Positions 52,196 through 58,914 of a DNA stretch of 64,000 nt are shown one piece after another; the stretch's first letter is position 1, and the number at the start of each line of letters is the position of its first letter. This stretch comes from Bradyrhizobium tropiciagri (GTDB lineage: Bacteria; Pseudomonadota; Alphaproteobacteria; Rhizobiales; Xanthobacteraceae): the NCBI RefSeq assembly GCF_018130545.1, contig NZ_JAFCKF010000003.1, positions 744,001-808,000 on the forward strand, given 5' to 3'. A program made the position numbers and the translations under genes. The notes under the pieces are model-generated. The model did not search any database. It was not told where the DNA came from and saw only the letters and a program-made list of their open reading frames with translations.

Positions 52196-52624
52196 CTAGA
52201 CAAGCTCCTTCCGCCAATACAGCGAGTGCTGCCACGCCCACGGCGCGACGGGCTCGAAAAGCCGATACCCCAGCCTGATAAAGTTATTGGCCGAGATACA
52301 GTTGTCGGTCGTATCCGAGACGATCGCTTTCCAGCCGGCCCGCCGCCCTCGCGCTTCCAATGCGCGTGTAAGCCGCACTTGTAGACCATGACCGCAGTGC
52401 GGCATCGCGACGCCAACCCGGCACAGATATCCAGCATTGGTAACATGGGTTGAAGGCATAACGCCCGCGAATGCGATCGGACTGGTTCCGCGGAATGCTA
52501 TCCACCAATATCCCTGCTCGAAGTCCGGTACGCGGGTCCCGTCGCAGAAAGTCAGCTGATGAAGCTCGGCAAGTGAGTCAGCGATCTCATTGTCCAGCGG
52601 ATCTACTTCACTTATCCGATACAT
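52196..52624 (-). CDS. GNAT family N-acetyltransferase, prophage-associated
   Basis: 142 residues, ribosome site GAGGTG. GNAT fold: WWIAFRGTSPIAFAGVM, acetyl-CoA loop RVGVAMPHCGHGLQVRLTRALEARGRRAGW (the usual QxxGxG/A appears as HCGHGL), then TDNCISANNFIRLGYRLFEP. Known in this group of bacteria as a passenger gene inside phage-like morphogenesis clusters, which agrees with its neighbours. Substrate unknown. Confidence 0.78.
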   Translation of the reverse strand: MYRISEVDPLDNEIADSLAELHQLTFCDGTRVPDFEQGYWWIAFRGTSPIAFAGVMPSTHVTNAGYLCRVGVAMPHCGHGLQVRLTRALEARGRRAGWKAIVSDTTDNCISANNFIRLGYRLFEPVAPWAWQHSLYWRKELV

Positions 52625-52661
52625 TGCCGCACCTCGAGAGTCATATTGTCAGCTAAGGCGC

Positions 52662-52678
52662 CCAGATCCACGATCTGG
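52662..52678. repeat. Perfect short hairpin between GNAT and small membrane gene
   Basis: CCAGATC-CAC-GATCTGG is a perfect 7-bp stem with a three-base loop. It sits 32 bases after the stop of the small membrane gene at 52711 on the minus strand. No T-run follows, so it is at best a weak or Rho-assisted terminator. Confidence 0.4.
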
Positions 52679-52710
52679 ACGTCTGTCCCCGGGCGCGGGG
52701 ATAAGGCGCG

Positions 52711-53004
52711 TTATTTTCCGAGCGTGGCCTTGATGCCCAGCCAGACCGCGCCGAGAAAGCCGGTAGCGATCACGGTGATGACCGCTTTGAAGGTATAACT
52801 TTGCGCCTGCTCGACGCTACGCCGCCAGCGCCGGAGGTGCTGAAAGTCCGCGCGCAACTCACGTCGGTCTCCCTCTTCGAAGCCGAATGAAGTCAGGACG
52901 GTCGCAATAGTCTTGACCACGACGGCGTCGATATCGCTCCTTCGCACCCGATCTTGCTCAATAAGCGTTTCCATCACGATCGCTTTGACATCGGCTTCCT
53001 GCAT
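52711..53004 (-). CDS. Small membrane protein of the prophage remnant (holin-like layout)
   Basis: 97 residues from the ATG at 53004 (MQEADVKAIVMETLIEQDRV); starts at 53034 or 53055 would overlap the upstream fused gene. Charged helical N-terminal part (RRELRADFQHLRRWRRSVEQA), then one C-terminal membrane span (AVITVIATGFLGAVWLGIKA) and a short lysine end. Small phage proteins with this shape often accompany terminase and lysis genes. No function shown; the gene is intact. Confidence 0.7.
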   Translation of the reverse strand: MQEADVKAIVMETLIEQDRVRRSDIDAVVVKTIATVLTSFGFEEGDRRELRADFQHLRRWRRSVEQAQSYTFKAVITVIATGFLGAVWLGIKATLGK

Positions 53005-53008
53005 CCCG

Positions 53009-53353
53009 TCACCGTCGAATGATGCGTGCGACATTTTCGAACGTGCGCTTTCCAAAATAGAAGCCCATGATCATGCCGGCCCAGGTGCTTACATCTCCCG
53101 TGAGTTGTGGCGTCGTCCCAAGACCGAGAACCTTGTCCCAGATGACGCATTTTCCCGAACCGCGGCCACCGAATGCCCCCTTGTAACGCGCCGGCCGCAA
53201 CAGCGGCTCGAACACTTTTGCGGTCGGAATTTTCAGGATCGACAAGGCTGCTCTCGATAAGGCAAGGCCACTCGCGCGCAGGCGGTGGCCTTGCTGCGAT
53301 CGTCGGCCGTAGATTGTTATTGACAAGGACGCGGCCTGATCAGGCCAGTACAC
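53009..53353 (-). pseudogene. Deletion chimera: terminase large subunit N-terminus fused to a membrane protein C-terminus
   Basis: One open frame of up to 114 codons (GTG at 53353). Residues about 40-68 read KIPTAKVFEPLLRPARYKGA and FGGRGSGK, the N-terminus and Walker A of a phage terminase large subunit, which normally continues GKS plus some 400 residues. Right after GRGSGK the frame switches to CVIWDKVLGLGTTPQLTGDV and STWAGMIMGFYFGKR, the tail of an unrelated small membrane protein. The simplest reading is an in-frame deletion that removed nearly the whole terminase and the genes after it. The junction lies near 53148. Confidence 0.75.
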
Positions 53354-53394
53354 CGACCTGGACGCAGCTCCGCCCGCATTAAACGCCGCAACTG

Positions 53395-53649
53395 TTAATC
53401 CTCTTCGCCTTCAACGTCGTCAGGCTCAACGATGATCCTCTCGATGCGGTGCACAAGTTCGAGCGCGCTGTCGCCGTTTTCGATCGCCTGCGGCGCTTTG
53501 CCCCATCCACGATCGAGGATAGCATTGGCAGCGGAGACGCGGGCAGCCGGCGTTGCATTGGTCGAGCGCATGACGCCGACCAAGGCGTTGAGCGCGCTTC
53601 GCGTGTGGCTCCTCGCAAGCGAACGGATTTGTGTAATCGTCTTCGCCAC
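53395..53649 (-). CDS. Small terminase-associated protein (terminase small subunit-like)
   Basis: 84 residues from a GTG at 53649 with CAGGAGAAG upstream; the longer open frame to 53742 is not supported. Sequence (M)AKTITQIRSLARSHTRSALN, then SAANAILDRGWGKAPQAIE, is helical and matches proteins encoded just before the terminase large subunit in alphaproteobacterial prophages. It would help packaging by recognising DNA. It starts one base after the stop of the previous gene. With its terminase partner broken it cannot package. Confidence 0.72.
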   Translation of the reverse strand: MAKTITQIRSLARSHTRSALNALVGVMRSTNATPAARVSAANAILDRGWGKAPQAIENGDSALELVHRIERIIVEPDDVEGEED

Positions 53650-53650
53650 C

Positions 53651-53812
53651 TCACTTCTCCTGCCAATCGGACGGCAGATATTCGCTCGGCGCCGTGTCCG
53701 CGTGATCCGGTTCGGGGCCGGGCAGTGCCGAGCGGAATGCAATCGTCGGAAAATCTGTCTGCTCGCGATCCCGGCGCGGGCGCGGAATGAACTGGATGAT
53801 CTCGGCGCTCAT
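53651..53812 (-). CDS. Small prophage protein (MSAEIIQFIP type)
   Basis: 53 residues from the ATG at 53812 with GGAGGCGGC directly upstream. The sequence begins MSAEIIQFIPRPRRDREQTDF and has an acidic C-terminus (HADTAPSEYLPSDWQEK). No domain recognised. It overlaps the end of the tiny membrane peptide gene (ATGA) and is one base ahead of the small terminase gene, so the three are coupled. The longer open frame upstream is not coding. Confidence 0.68.
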   Translation of the reverse strand: MSAEIIQFIPRPRRDREQTDFPTIAFRSALPGPEPDHADTAPSEYLPSDWQEK

Positions 53813-53877
53813 GCCGCCTCCAACAATGCAATGGCGATCAGACTCACGAGCGCGAGCGATATCAGATAAGCGATCAT
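53809..53877 (-). CDS. Tiny single-span membrane peptide
   Basis: 22 residues, almost entirely one membrane helix (MIAYLISLALVSLIAIALL), ATG at 53877 with AACGAGGTT upstream. It overlaps the next gene by four bases, which supports real translation. First gene of the packaging-gene string. A second copy of its start (MIAYLL then divergent) is present beside repeat copy 2 at 56246, where it is broken. Confidence 0.6.
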   Translation of the reverse strand: MIAYLISLALVSLIAIALLEAA

Positions 53878-54165
53878 GCAACCTCGTTGATCGGCTGTCG
53901 GCGCGCGATGCGGCCATGGAATGAAATGTGCGGCAGATCGCGCAACGGGCAGCGATCTTTGGGGCGCGAACCTTATCCCTGACGAGTGGGGCCGCGGGCG
54001 GCGCCGGCTTCCGCCGCGCCGCAGGACCGGCGCGTTCGCGCGCACCGGCCAATTAGTGCTCGTATCAATTGGGTTCGGACGGCGGCACGCTTGCGACGCT
54101 CAGGCGACAGGCTGGGAGCATGTGGCGTCGTGACGGTGCGGCCGCCGTCCGATTGGTGAAACGGC

Positions 54166-54202
54166 AAAGAAAAAGCCCGCCGCGGATTGCTCCGCGCGGG
54201 CT
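54166..54202 (-). terminator. Intrinsic terminator just after a promoter (copy 1)
   Basis: On the minus strand AGCCCGC-GCGGA-GCAA-TCCGC-G-GCGGGCT is followed by TTTTCTTT: a 7-bp outer and 5-bp inner stem, one bulged G, a GCAA tetraloop and a U-tract. It lies about 20 bases after the predicted promoter -10. A read-through event would be needed to reach the packaging genes from that promoter. Confidence 0.88.
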
Positions 54203-54222
54203 CAACAATTTCTGATTTTCGG

Positions 54223-54252
54223 ATTATGCCCCTGAGTTGCCCGACGTGTCAA
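54223..54252 (-). promoter_or_regulatory. Sigma-70-type promoter (copy 1)
   Basis: Minus strand: TTGACA (54252-54247), an 18-base spacer, then CATAAT (54228-54223). The -35 is perfect and the -10 matches five of six. Start of transcription would be near 54216. The -35 half is part of the 19-bp motif found at four places in the window. Confidence 0.65.
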
Positions 54253-54414
54253 CCGTTCTTACAACCTGAATACGATCGGTAATATGCGATGCGCCAGCAG
54301 CTACGGCGTAGATGTTTGTAGTGGAAATTTTCAAGGTCGACGAGGCTCCTGCCGATAGGACAAGACGCATGCGCGCCGAGCCACCGCCTTGCTGCGATTA
54401 ACGGCGCCTGACGA

Positions 54415-54911
54415 TCACTGACGAGGATGTGGCCGGATCAGGCTGGCCAGCCAATCACTAAAATCCATCTCCGGAACACCGGAATTGTCCGGAATGCCAA
54501 ACACCGACGGCGGCAGATATCGCGTAGGCTGCCCGCTGAACGGGCCTAGCGGTCTCGACGAGGCCGAAGGCGTGCCCACGGGCGATAGGACTTGGGAAAC
54601 CGCTCGTTGAATGTAACGGGCGGGCTGGAAGGCAAGATCGATGCCGACGGAACGAACGGCACGGCCGGCGCTCCGGCGTCGAATGCAGTCTGGCCCTCGC
54701 GTGCGAGCGGTACGCAGACCAGGCGCCGAATAGCCGCTCTCTTGGTGGCTTCCTCCCGCGAAACATCGTCGGGTGACGCTGCGAGCGGCTCGGCCGCGCC
54801 CCTCGCAGCAGATGCCGGCACCGCGCTCCAGCGGTCTGCAAAGTCGGCCGGACCGTCGGCTAACGACCGCGCCAATTTGCGGAACATAGGGAACACCGCG
54901 CTGCGCAGCAT
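54415..54911 (-). pseudogene. Frameshifted prophage gene, unknown function
   Basis: Begins MLRSAVFPMFRKLARSLADG at 54911 and reads sensibly (DFADRWSAVP, EEATKRAAIRRLVCVPLA, VTFNERFPKS) to about 54595. There the likely continuation moves to another frame (VGTPSASSRPLGPFSGQP, FGIPDNSGVPEMDFSDWLASL) ending at 54415. The first frame stops at 54546. One frameshift explains both halves. Family unknown; position and direction place it in the prophage remnant. Confidence 0.5.
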
Positions 54912-54923
54912 TCAATTTTCTTC

Positions 54924-55584
54924 TTAGCACCGCTCAGGAGCCGGGCCTTGCTTGTAAAACTGAACAAGCAACGCACGTTGCAGCTCCGGGCTCAAGCCGT
55001 TCCAGGCATTGATCCAGTCGTGGGATCTCCATTGACGCTCATGTTGGATTGATAGACGCCAAGGCCATGCCGCAAATATGCGGCCATCGTTGATGCCGTA
55101 AGCGCCTTGTCGCCGCCGTTCTGCAACGCGACACCAGCGGAATATAGATTATTTACATAAGGTGCGAAGGCGGGATGATCTGGATACTTAGAAATTGCCC
55201 GAATCGCATTGTGGAATTTGATGCCGGCCGGACCGTAGTCGACGAGCAGATGATTTCTGAACTTCTTCAGAATATCCGATCCAACCGTTACCGCGCTTGG
55301 ATCGGCATCGTATATAGCACGGATAAAATCCGACGCTGCTTGCTCGGGATTACGCTCCTCCCTACTGCGTACGCTGCGGAAAGAAATCCATCCGCGTCGA
55401 GAGATGACAGCCGAGCTTTCATCTGATTCCAGTGGCTCGCAGTTTGGTCGAACTGCTCCTGAGCCAAACTGCCAGCGATCGCTTCGGCCGGTACTCCGTA
55501 CCGCGCTGCCCCGATAGCGATTTGAGGCGCCATCGATTGAACCTCTGCCAGGGTTTTCTTACGGTATGACCGAACGGGAGCCAT
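54924..55584 (-). pseudogene. Frameshifted prophage gene with lysozyme-like opening
   Basis: Starts MAPVRSYRKKTLAEVQSMAP at 55584 with AGGTCGACC upstream, then GAARYGVPAEAIAGSLAQEQ, which recalls the catalytic-helix region of lysozyme or transglycosylase domains (AxxYGVPxxxIxxxxxQE). Near 55360 the sense frame shifts (EERNPEQAASDFIRAIYDAD, KKFRNHLLVDYGPAGIKFHN). It shifts again near 54990 to WINAWNGLSPELQRALLVQF, ending at 54924. Two frameshifts make it a pseudogene. GC content is lower than in its surroundings, which supports foreign origin. Confidence 0.55.
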
Positions 55585-55635
55585 GGTCGACCTGATCTTT
55601 CGCCGGATGTAAGGGCTTCCGATCGCTACCGGCGT

Positions 55636-56019
55636 TTACGAAAGGGCCGAGATAAGAGAGGCCATTCCCACCCAATCTACAATGATGCATGTGAGGACTA
55701 CGGTGCTCCACAAGCGCGCGCGGATTAGCCGCTTGATGCGCGCCAGTATAGCCATCAGGACAATAGCGAGCGGCGAGCACCACAGCAGCATGTTGATTGC
55801 GAGCAATCGAATAGCAGGGTCTGAGAACGAAGCAAGGAGTACTGTCGTAATCGCGACCGCCAACGGCGAAAGGCCGAAGACGATGCCGATCGACAGGAGC
55901 AATCTGTAAGTCGCTGGACGGAGACGGTGAAAATACGTCGGAAACACGCACCCGATAGCGGCAACCGCAGAGAAATGATTGATCATCGGCAAGGCGTTGA
56001 AAACTTGCTCGACGTCCAT
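55636..56019 (-). CDS. Small polytopic membrane protein, unknown function
   Basis: 127 residues from the ATG at 56019 (GGGGACAG upstream). About four hydrophobic segments: HFSAVAAIGCVFPTYF, YRLLLSIGIVFGLSPLAVAI, IRLLAINMLLWCSPLAIVLM, and a C-terminal VVLTCIIVDWVGMASLI. I do not recognise a family. It is the first minus-strand gene of the prophage remnant and lies in a lower-GC stretch. It could be an immunity or holin-type protein, but nothing shows it. Confidence 0.6.
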   Translation of the reverse strand: MDVEQVFNALPMINHFSAVAAIGCVFPTYFHRLRPATYRLLLSIGIVFGLSPLAVAITTVLLASFSDPAIRLLAINMLLWCSPLAIVLMAILARIKRLIRARLWSTVVLTCIIVDWVGMASLISALS

Positions 56020-56535
56020 GAACTGTCCCCGCGGAAGCGATTTAGATAAGCCATCACCCAACTGCTCATTATTGAACCAGCGAGTCTGAAGAACACCCGA
56101 CGTTCACCGGGAGCAAATCAGAGGTGCATATCTGTCCCCTAAAGCTATATGAGCAAATGCAGCCGGCAGGGTCCATCGACCCGAGCAGTTGTTGCGCATG
56201 GTTCAGGATTTTTTGTGCAGAAGATCGCGAGCAGATAAGCGATCATGTAACCCCCATTGATCGGCCAATCACGCGCGGTGCGACGATGGAATAACATGTG
56301 CGGCAGATCGCGCAACGGGCGGCGATCTTTGGGGCGCGAACCTTATCCCTGACGAGTGGGGCCGCGGGCGGCGCCGGCTTCCGCCGCGCCGCAGGACCGG
56401 CGCGTTCGCGCGCACCGGCCAATTAGTGCTCGTATCAATTGGGTTCGGACGGCGGCACGCTTGCGACGCTCAGGCGACAGGCTGGGAGGATGTGGCGTCG
56501 TGACGGTGCGGCCGCCGTCCGATTGGTGAAACGGC

Positions 56536-56572
56536 AAAGAAAAAGCCCGCCGCGGATTGCTCCGCGCGGGCT
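56536..56572 (-). terminator. Intrinsic terminator just after a promoter (copy 2)
   Basis: Identical to the copy at 54166-54202: two-part GC stem, GCAA tetraloop and TTTTCTTT tract on the minus strand, about 20 bases after the promoter -10. Confidence 0.87.
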
Positions 56573-56592
56573 CAACAATTTCTGATTTTCGG

Positions 56593-56622
56593 ATTATGCC
56601 CCTGAGTTGCCCGACGTGTCAA
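56593..56622 (-). promoter_or_regulatory. Sigma-70-type promoter (copy 2)
   Basis: Identical to copy 1: TTGACA, 18-base spacer, CATAAT on the minus strand. The predicted product is a very short RNA ending at the terminator at 56536. Confidence 0.62.
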
Positions 56623-56779
56623 ACCCTTTTTGCGGGTTGAACGCGATCGGTAAAATGCGATGCGTCGGCTTCGACGGTGAGAAACCGCCTTGAACGAAAG
56701 TCAGTGCATGATCCCGGAATCGCAACACGTGCCGGCGTCGATCGCCGTATGCTCGTTGCGATGATGTCAGTGTGCCGGT

Positions 56780-56798
56780 GAGTTGCCCGACGTGTCAA
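56780..56798 (-). repeat. Dispersed 19-bp motif GAGTTGCCCGACGTGTCAA (fourth copy)
   Basis: Exact 19-base match to 17771-17789, 54234-54252 and 56604-56622, read here on the plus strand. On the minus strand each copy begins with TTGACA. Only the two copies inside the 327-bp repeat have a good -10 at the right distance; this one does not. Confidence 0.75.
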
Positions 56799-56896
56799 GT
56801 TGGAGATCGGCTCACAACATTTGGATCGACATCAGGACAATTTTGGCTCGCGTCGGTCGACCCGTGCCGCAGTTCGATTGCAAGGAGGAAGCGTCG

Positions 56897-57082
56897 ATGT
56901 ATTTCGTTGCTGCCGTGCTCGCGGTCCTGTCCGGCCTGTTCTATGCCGCGGGCCATCACCAGATCGGTTCGATGGGCGTCACGATGTGCCAATATGGCGG
57001 AATCTTCTGCGACAGTCCCGTGCTGGTTCTCGTCGGTGCGGGATTCGCCGCAGTGTGGGGCATGCTCGTCAGCGTGCGCTGA
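56897..57082 (+). CDS. Small two-span membrane protein, unknown function
   Basis: 61 residues from the ATG at 56897 with AAGGAGG eight bases upstream. Two hydrophobic segments: FVAAVLAVLSGLFYAAG near 2-20 and PVLVLVGAGFAAVWGMLVS near 40-58, with a Cys on either side of the loop (TMCQYGGIFCD). That shape suggests a small inner-membrane protein with a possible periplasmic disulfide. Family not recognised. Confidence 0.7.
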   Translation: MYFVAAVLAVLSGLFYAAGHHQIGSMGVTMCQYGGIFCDSPVLVLVGAGFAAVWGMLVSVR

Positions 57083-57181
57083 TCATCAGCGATAGTGCCG
57101 ACAGTGATTTTTGTGCCACCGGCTTGTCCGGCGAGTCAATCTCGCCACGTTGCGCCGATGAAATCCCGTCCACGCCTCGTA

Positions 57182-57490
57182 TCATTGGGCAGGGATCGGG
57201 TTAGCCGGTTGAGCGGGCTTGGGACCGGGCGGAGCGGGCTCAATCGGCGTCTTTGGCTCGGTCGGCATCACCCTAGCGCCAGCAGCGCGTGCCGCCTCGC
57301 CGGTCGTTGAGTAGTTCGCGGAAGCGGCCGGCTGCACCTTCGGCTTGCTCCACGGACCGTGGTCGACAATCAGCATTCCCAACACACCAAGGATCGCAAC
57401 AATGGCTGCGACCAACAGCGGCGTGCCACCGTGCCGGCTTCGCTGCTTGACCGAATGGCCATCCGCTATGCCATGCGCATGCGTTGTCAT
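57182..57490 (-). CDS. Small single-span membrane protein with Pro/Ala-rich tail
   Basis: 102 residues from the ATG at 57490; GGAGGAG in the preceding codons is the ribosome site, so the in-frame ATG at 57505 is not used. His-rich start (MTTHAHGIADGHSV), one span LLVAAIVAILGVLGMLIV, then a proline-rich tail (PTEPKTPIEPAPPGPKPAQP). Resembles in layout the small protein at 31515 but without clear sequence identity. Unknown function. Confidence 0.72.
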   Translation of the reverse strand: MTTHAHGIADGHSVKQRSRHGGTPLLVAAIVAILGVLGMLIVDHGPWSKPKVQPAASANYSTTGEAARAAGARVMPTEPKTPIEPAPPGPKPAQPANPIPAQ

Positions 57491-57698
57491 CGTCGTCTCC
57501 TCCATGGAGACAAGCCGCGACCTGCGCGCAAGTTTCCGGTTCCCCCATCAGAAAGCGAGACACGCCTGTGGAACCAATCCACAACTGCTGAATTTTCCAC
57601 GATATGTGGTCACTACCCGCCGTTCAAACAAAACGCGCGAGCCGGTGGCGGCCAAAGGCAACAGTCACCTGGCTTCCAGTCAAACCGCGGCACGACAG

Positions 57699-57959
57699 AT
57701 GAGCACCGAAACGCCCGAGTCTCCGCTACAGCCCACACTCGGCGAGCGCGCGATCGATACCGCAACAGACGTTTCGCGCACCATCACGGAGGTCTCGGAC
57801 GGACTTCGCGCGGCGGCGGATCGCCTCAGCGACGCGATCGCGACCTCGCGTCGGCCCGGCGGAGCCCTCGCCACGGTCAGTGCGGTCACGCGCGAAGCGC
57901 CGCTTGCGAGCCTGTTCGTCGCGTTTCTGCTCGGCGTCGCCGTCGCGCGCCGGCGCTAG
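57699..57959 (+). CDS. Small protein with amphipathic helix and C-terminal membrane anchor (ElaB/YqjD-like layout)
   Basis: 86 residues from the ATG at 57699 (MSTETPESPLQPTLGERAID). A long helical region (VSDGLRAAADRLSDAIATSRR) precedes a C-terminal span (APLASLFVAFLLGVAVARRR). This is the layout of ElaB/YqjD-like membrane-anchored helical proteins. The identity is tentative. It converges on the phasin gene with seven bases between the stops. Confidence 0.6.
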   Translation: MSTETPESPLQPTLGERAIDTATDVSRTITEVSDGLRAAADRLSDAIATSRRPGGALATVSAVTREAPLASLFVAFLLGVAVARRR

Positions 57960-57966
57960 GCGCGTC

Positions 57967-58320
57967 CTAGAACTTGCCTTTCGCCGCGTCCTTGGTCGCG
58001 GACATCACGCTTCCGCTGATCTGGCGCATATGTTCACCGGCATTGGTGAACTGGCTGCGCAGGAACTCCGACTGAATCCGCATCGCCTCCTGCAGATCAG
58101 TCGCATGCACGAGCTTGCGCGCGTGCTCGAACGCCGCCTTCATGTTCTGCTCGGTGAACGACAGCGCCTGTTTGGAAATCTCGGTCCCCGTGCCCGGCAT
58201 CGCCGTCATCGACTTGCTCGCGGCATCAAAGAACAGGCTGAAAGCCTGTTCGGCCTGGTCAATGGTCTTTTCCGCGAGATCGCGCAACTCGGCGGGAACT
58301 TCAAGCTTCGGCTCAATCAT
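57967..58320 (-). CDS. Phasin family protein
   Basis: 117 residues, all helical, with ribosome site GGGGGCG just before the ATG. Phasin pattern: IEPKLEVPAELRDLAEKTIDQA, then EQAFSLFFDAASKSM, SFTEQNMKAAFEHARKLVHATDLQEAMRI and QSEFLRSQFTNAGEHMRQI. Phasins coat polyhydroxyalkanoate granules and control their size. No PHA synthase gene is nearby; scattered phasin genes are normal in this group. Confidence 0.9.
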   Translation of the reverse strand: MIEPKLEVPAELRDLAEKTIDQAEQAFSLFFDAASKSMTAMPGTGTEISKQALSFTEQNMKAAFEHARKLVHATDLQEAMRIQSEFLRSQFTNAGEHMRQISGSVMSATKDAAKGKF

Positions 58321-58512
58321 GATCGCCCCCTGAAATAAGCGTCCGGCGACGTTAGCATAGATCGTGACGCCGTCAGCGCCCGTATCGAGGAAAAATTACC
58401 TAGCTGAGGCCGGATCGCGCCGCAGCCGATTCCAATCATGTCAGCACTGTGGCATAGTGATTCGGCCTCGTTGTTGGTCGCGTTCGCGTCTCTTGGGGAA
58501 TAAGGGGATCCG

Positions 58513-58698
58513 ATGCTGCGCGCCGTTCGTCCGACACCAACCTGCACCCGATTCAAAACCAGCATAGAGATGCCGTGCATGAAGTGCGGCACGCAAATGC
58601 GGCTCGCCCTGATCGAGCCGCGCGACCAAGTCTACGACGTCCTGACCTATCAGTGCACGCCCTGCAATGCCGGCGAAAGCTTTCTGAACGCGCGCTAG
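58513..58698 (+). CDS. Small zinc-ribbon-like protein, unknown function
   Basis: 61 residues from the ATG at 58513 (GGGGATCC upstream), or 42 from MPCMKCGTQMRL at 58570. Two CxxC pairs, CMKCG and CTPCN, spaced by about 26 residues, form a small zinc-ribbon-like unit (MKCGTQMRLALIEPRDQVYD). Probable small metal-binding protein of unknown role. No operon partner. Confidence 0.68.
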   Translation: MLRAVRPTPTCTRFKTSIEMPCMKCGTQMRLALIEPRDQVYDVLTYQCTPCNAGESFLNAR

Positions 58699-58710
58699 CC
58701 GCCGGATCGC

Positions 58711-58914
58711 TCAGTCGTTCAGCACCGCGGCCCCCGCCTCCGTCAGCTCGGGCTCGTCGTCATGCAGCTCGACCAGACCGAGCTCGGTGAGAACGCGCAG
58801 ATCCTCGTCGCTGACCGGCGACAATTTGAGCCGGCCGGCCTGGATATCCCGGAGGGTCCAGCGCAGGCCGATCGCCCGTTCAAGTGAAAATTCAGCGAAT
58901 GGATCGTTTGCCAT
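58711..58914 (-). CDS. Small winged-helix-like protein, unknown function
   Basis: 67 residues, ribosome site GAGGCGA before the ATG. Sequence ERAIGLRWTLRDIQAGRLKL then SDEDLRVLTELGLVELHDDE and LTEAGAAVL resembles a small winged-helix fragment: a helix, LxxLGLVE, then xLTxxG. It lacks basic DNA-contact residues. The function is unknown. It ends 12 bases from the convergent zinc-ribbon gene. Confidence 0.68.
   Translation of the reverse strand: MANDPFAEFSLERAIGLRWTLRDIQAGRLKLSPVSDEDLRVLTELGLVELHDDEPELTEAGAAVLND

Larger units (their letters stand above)
53926..54252 (-). repeat. 327-bp direct repeat, copy 1 (prophage leader module)
   Basis: This segment and 56296-56622 match at 325 of 327 positions (differences at 53951/56321 and 54119/56489). 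On the minus strand it starts with a promoter and a terminator and then carries a long leader, with an 11-bp inverted repeat (54076-54086 and 54141-54151) and a GC-rich hairpin near 54027-54048, before the packaging genes. More diverged homology continues to about 53863. A 64-codon open frame at 53973-54167 is conserved in both copies but looks like a shadow of the structure. The rest of 53878-54414 holds no gene. Confidence 0.85.
56296..56622 (-). repeat. 327-bp direct repeat, copy 2
   Basis: Partner of 53926-54252 with only two base differences and an exact period of 2370. The adjoining packaging genes are missing here: after the leader only the first codons of the tiny membrane peptide gene (MIAYL) are kept, then sequence diverges. 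It carries the same promoter and terminator. Confidence 0.85.
56020..56896. other. Gene-poor stretch holding repeat copy 2 and motif copies
   Basis: No intact gene. From left to right it contains the broken start of the tiny membrane peptide gene (near 56246), repeat copy 2 (56296-56622), and a fourth copy of the 19-bp motif (56780-56798). Its right end holds the leader and ribosome site (AAGGAGG) of the plus-strand small membrane gene that starts at 56897. Confidence 0.7.

Noticed and set aside
53973-54167. 64-codon minus-strand frame conserved in both repeat copies
   Set aside because: Conservation is at DNA level over the whole repeat, the frame starts inside the region just after the terminator, has no ribosome site and one of the only two substitutions changes an amino acid. 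It is noted as a structural leader instead.
54923-55640. tRNA or integrase attachment site marking the prophage edge
   Set aside because: No tRNA-like cloverleaf, integrase gene or flanking short duplication could be found by eye around the remnant.
52196-56800. CRISPR array or toxin-antitoxin unit in the repeat region
   Set aside because: The repeats are a pair of 327-bp copies plus a scattered 19-bp motif, with no regular short spacers and no cas genes; no recognisable toxin or antitoxin gene.
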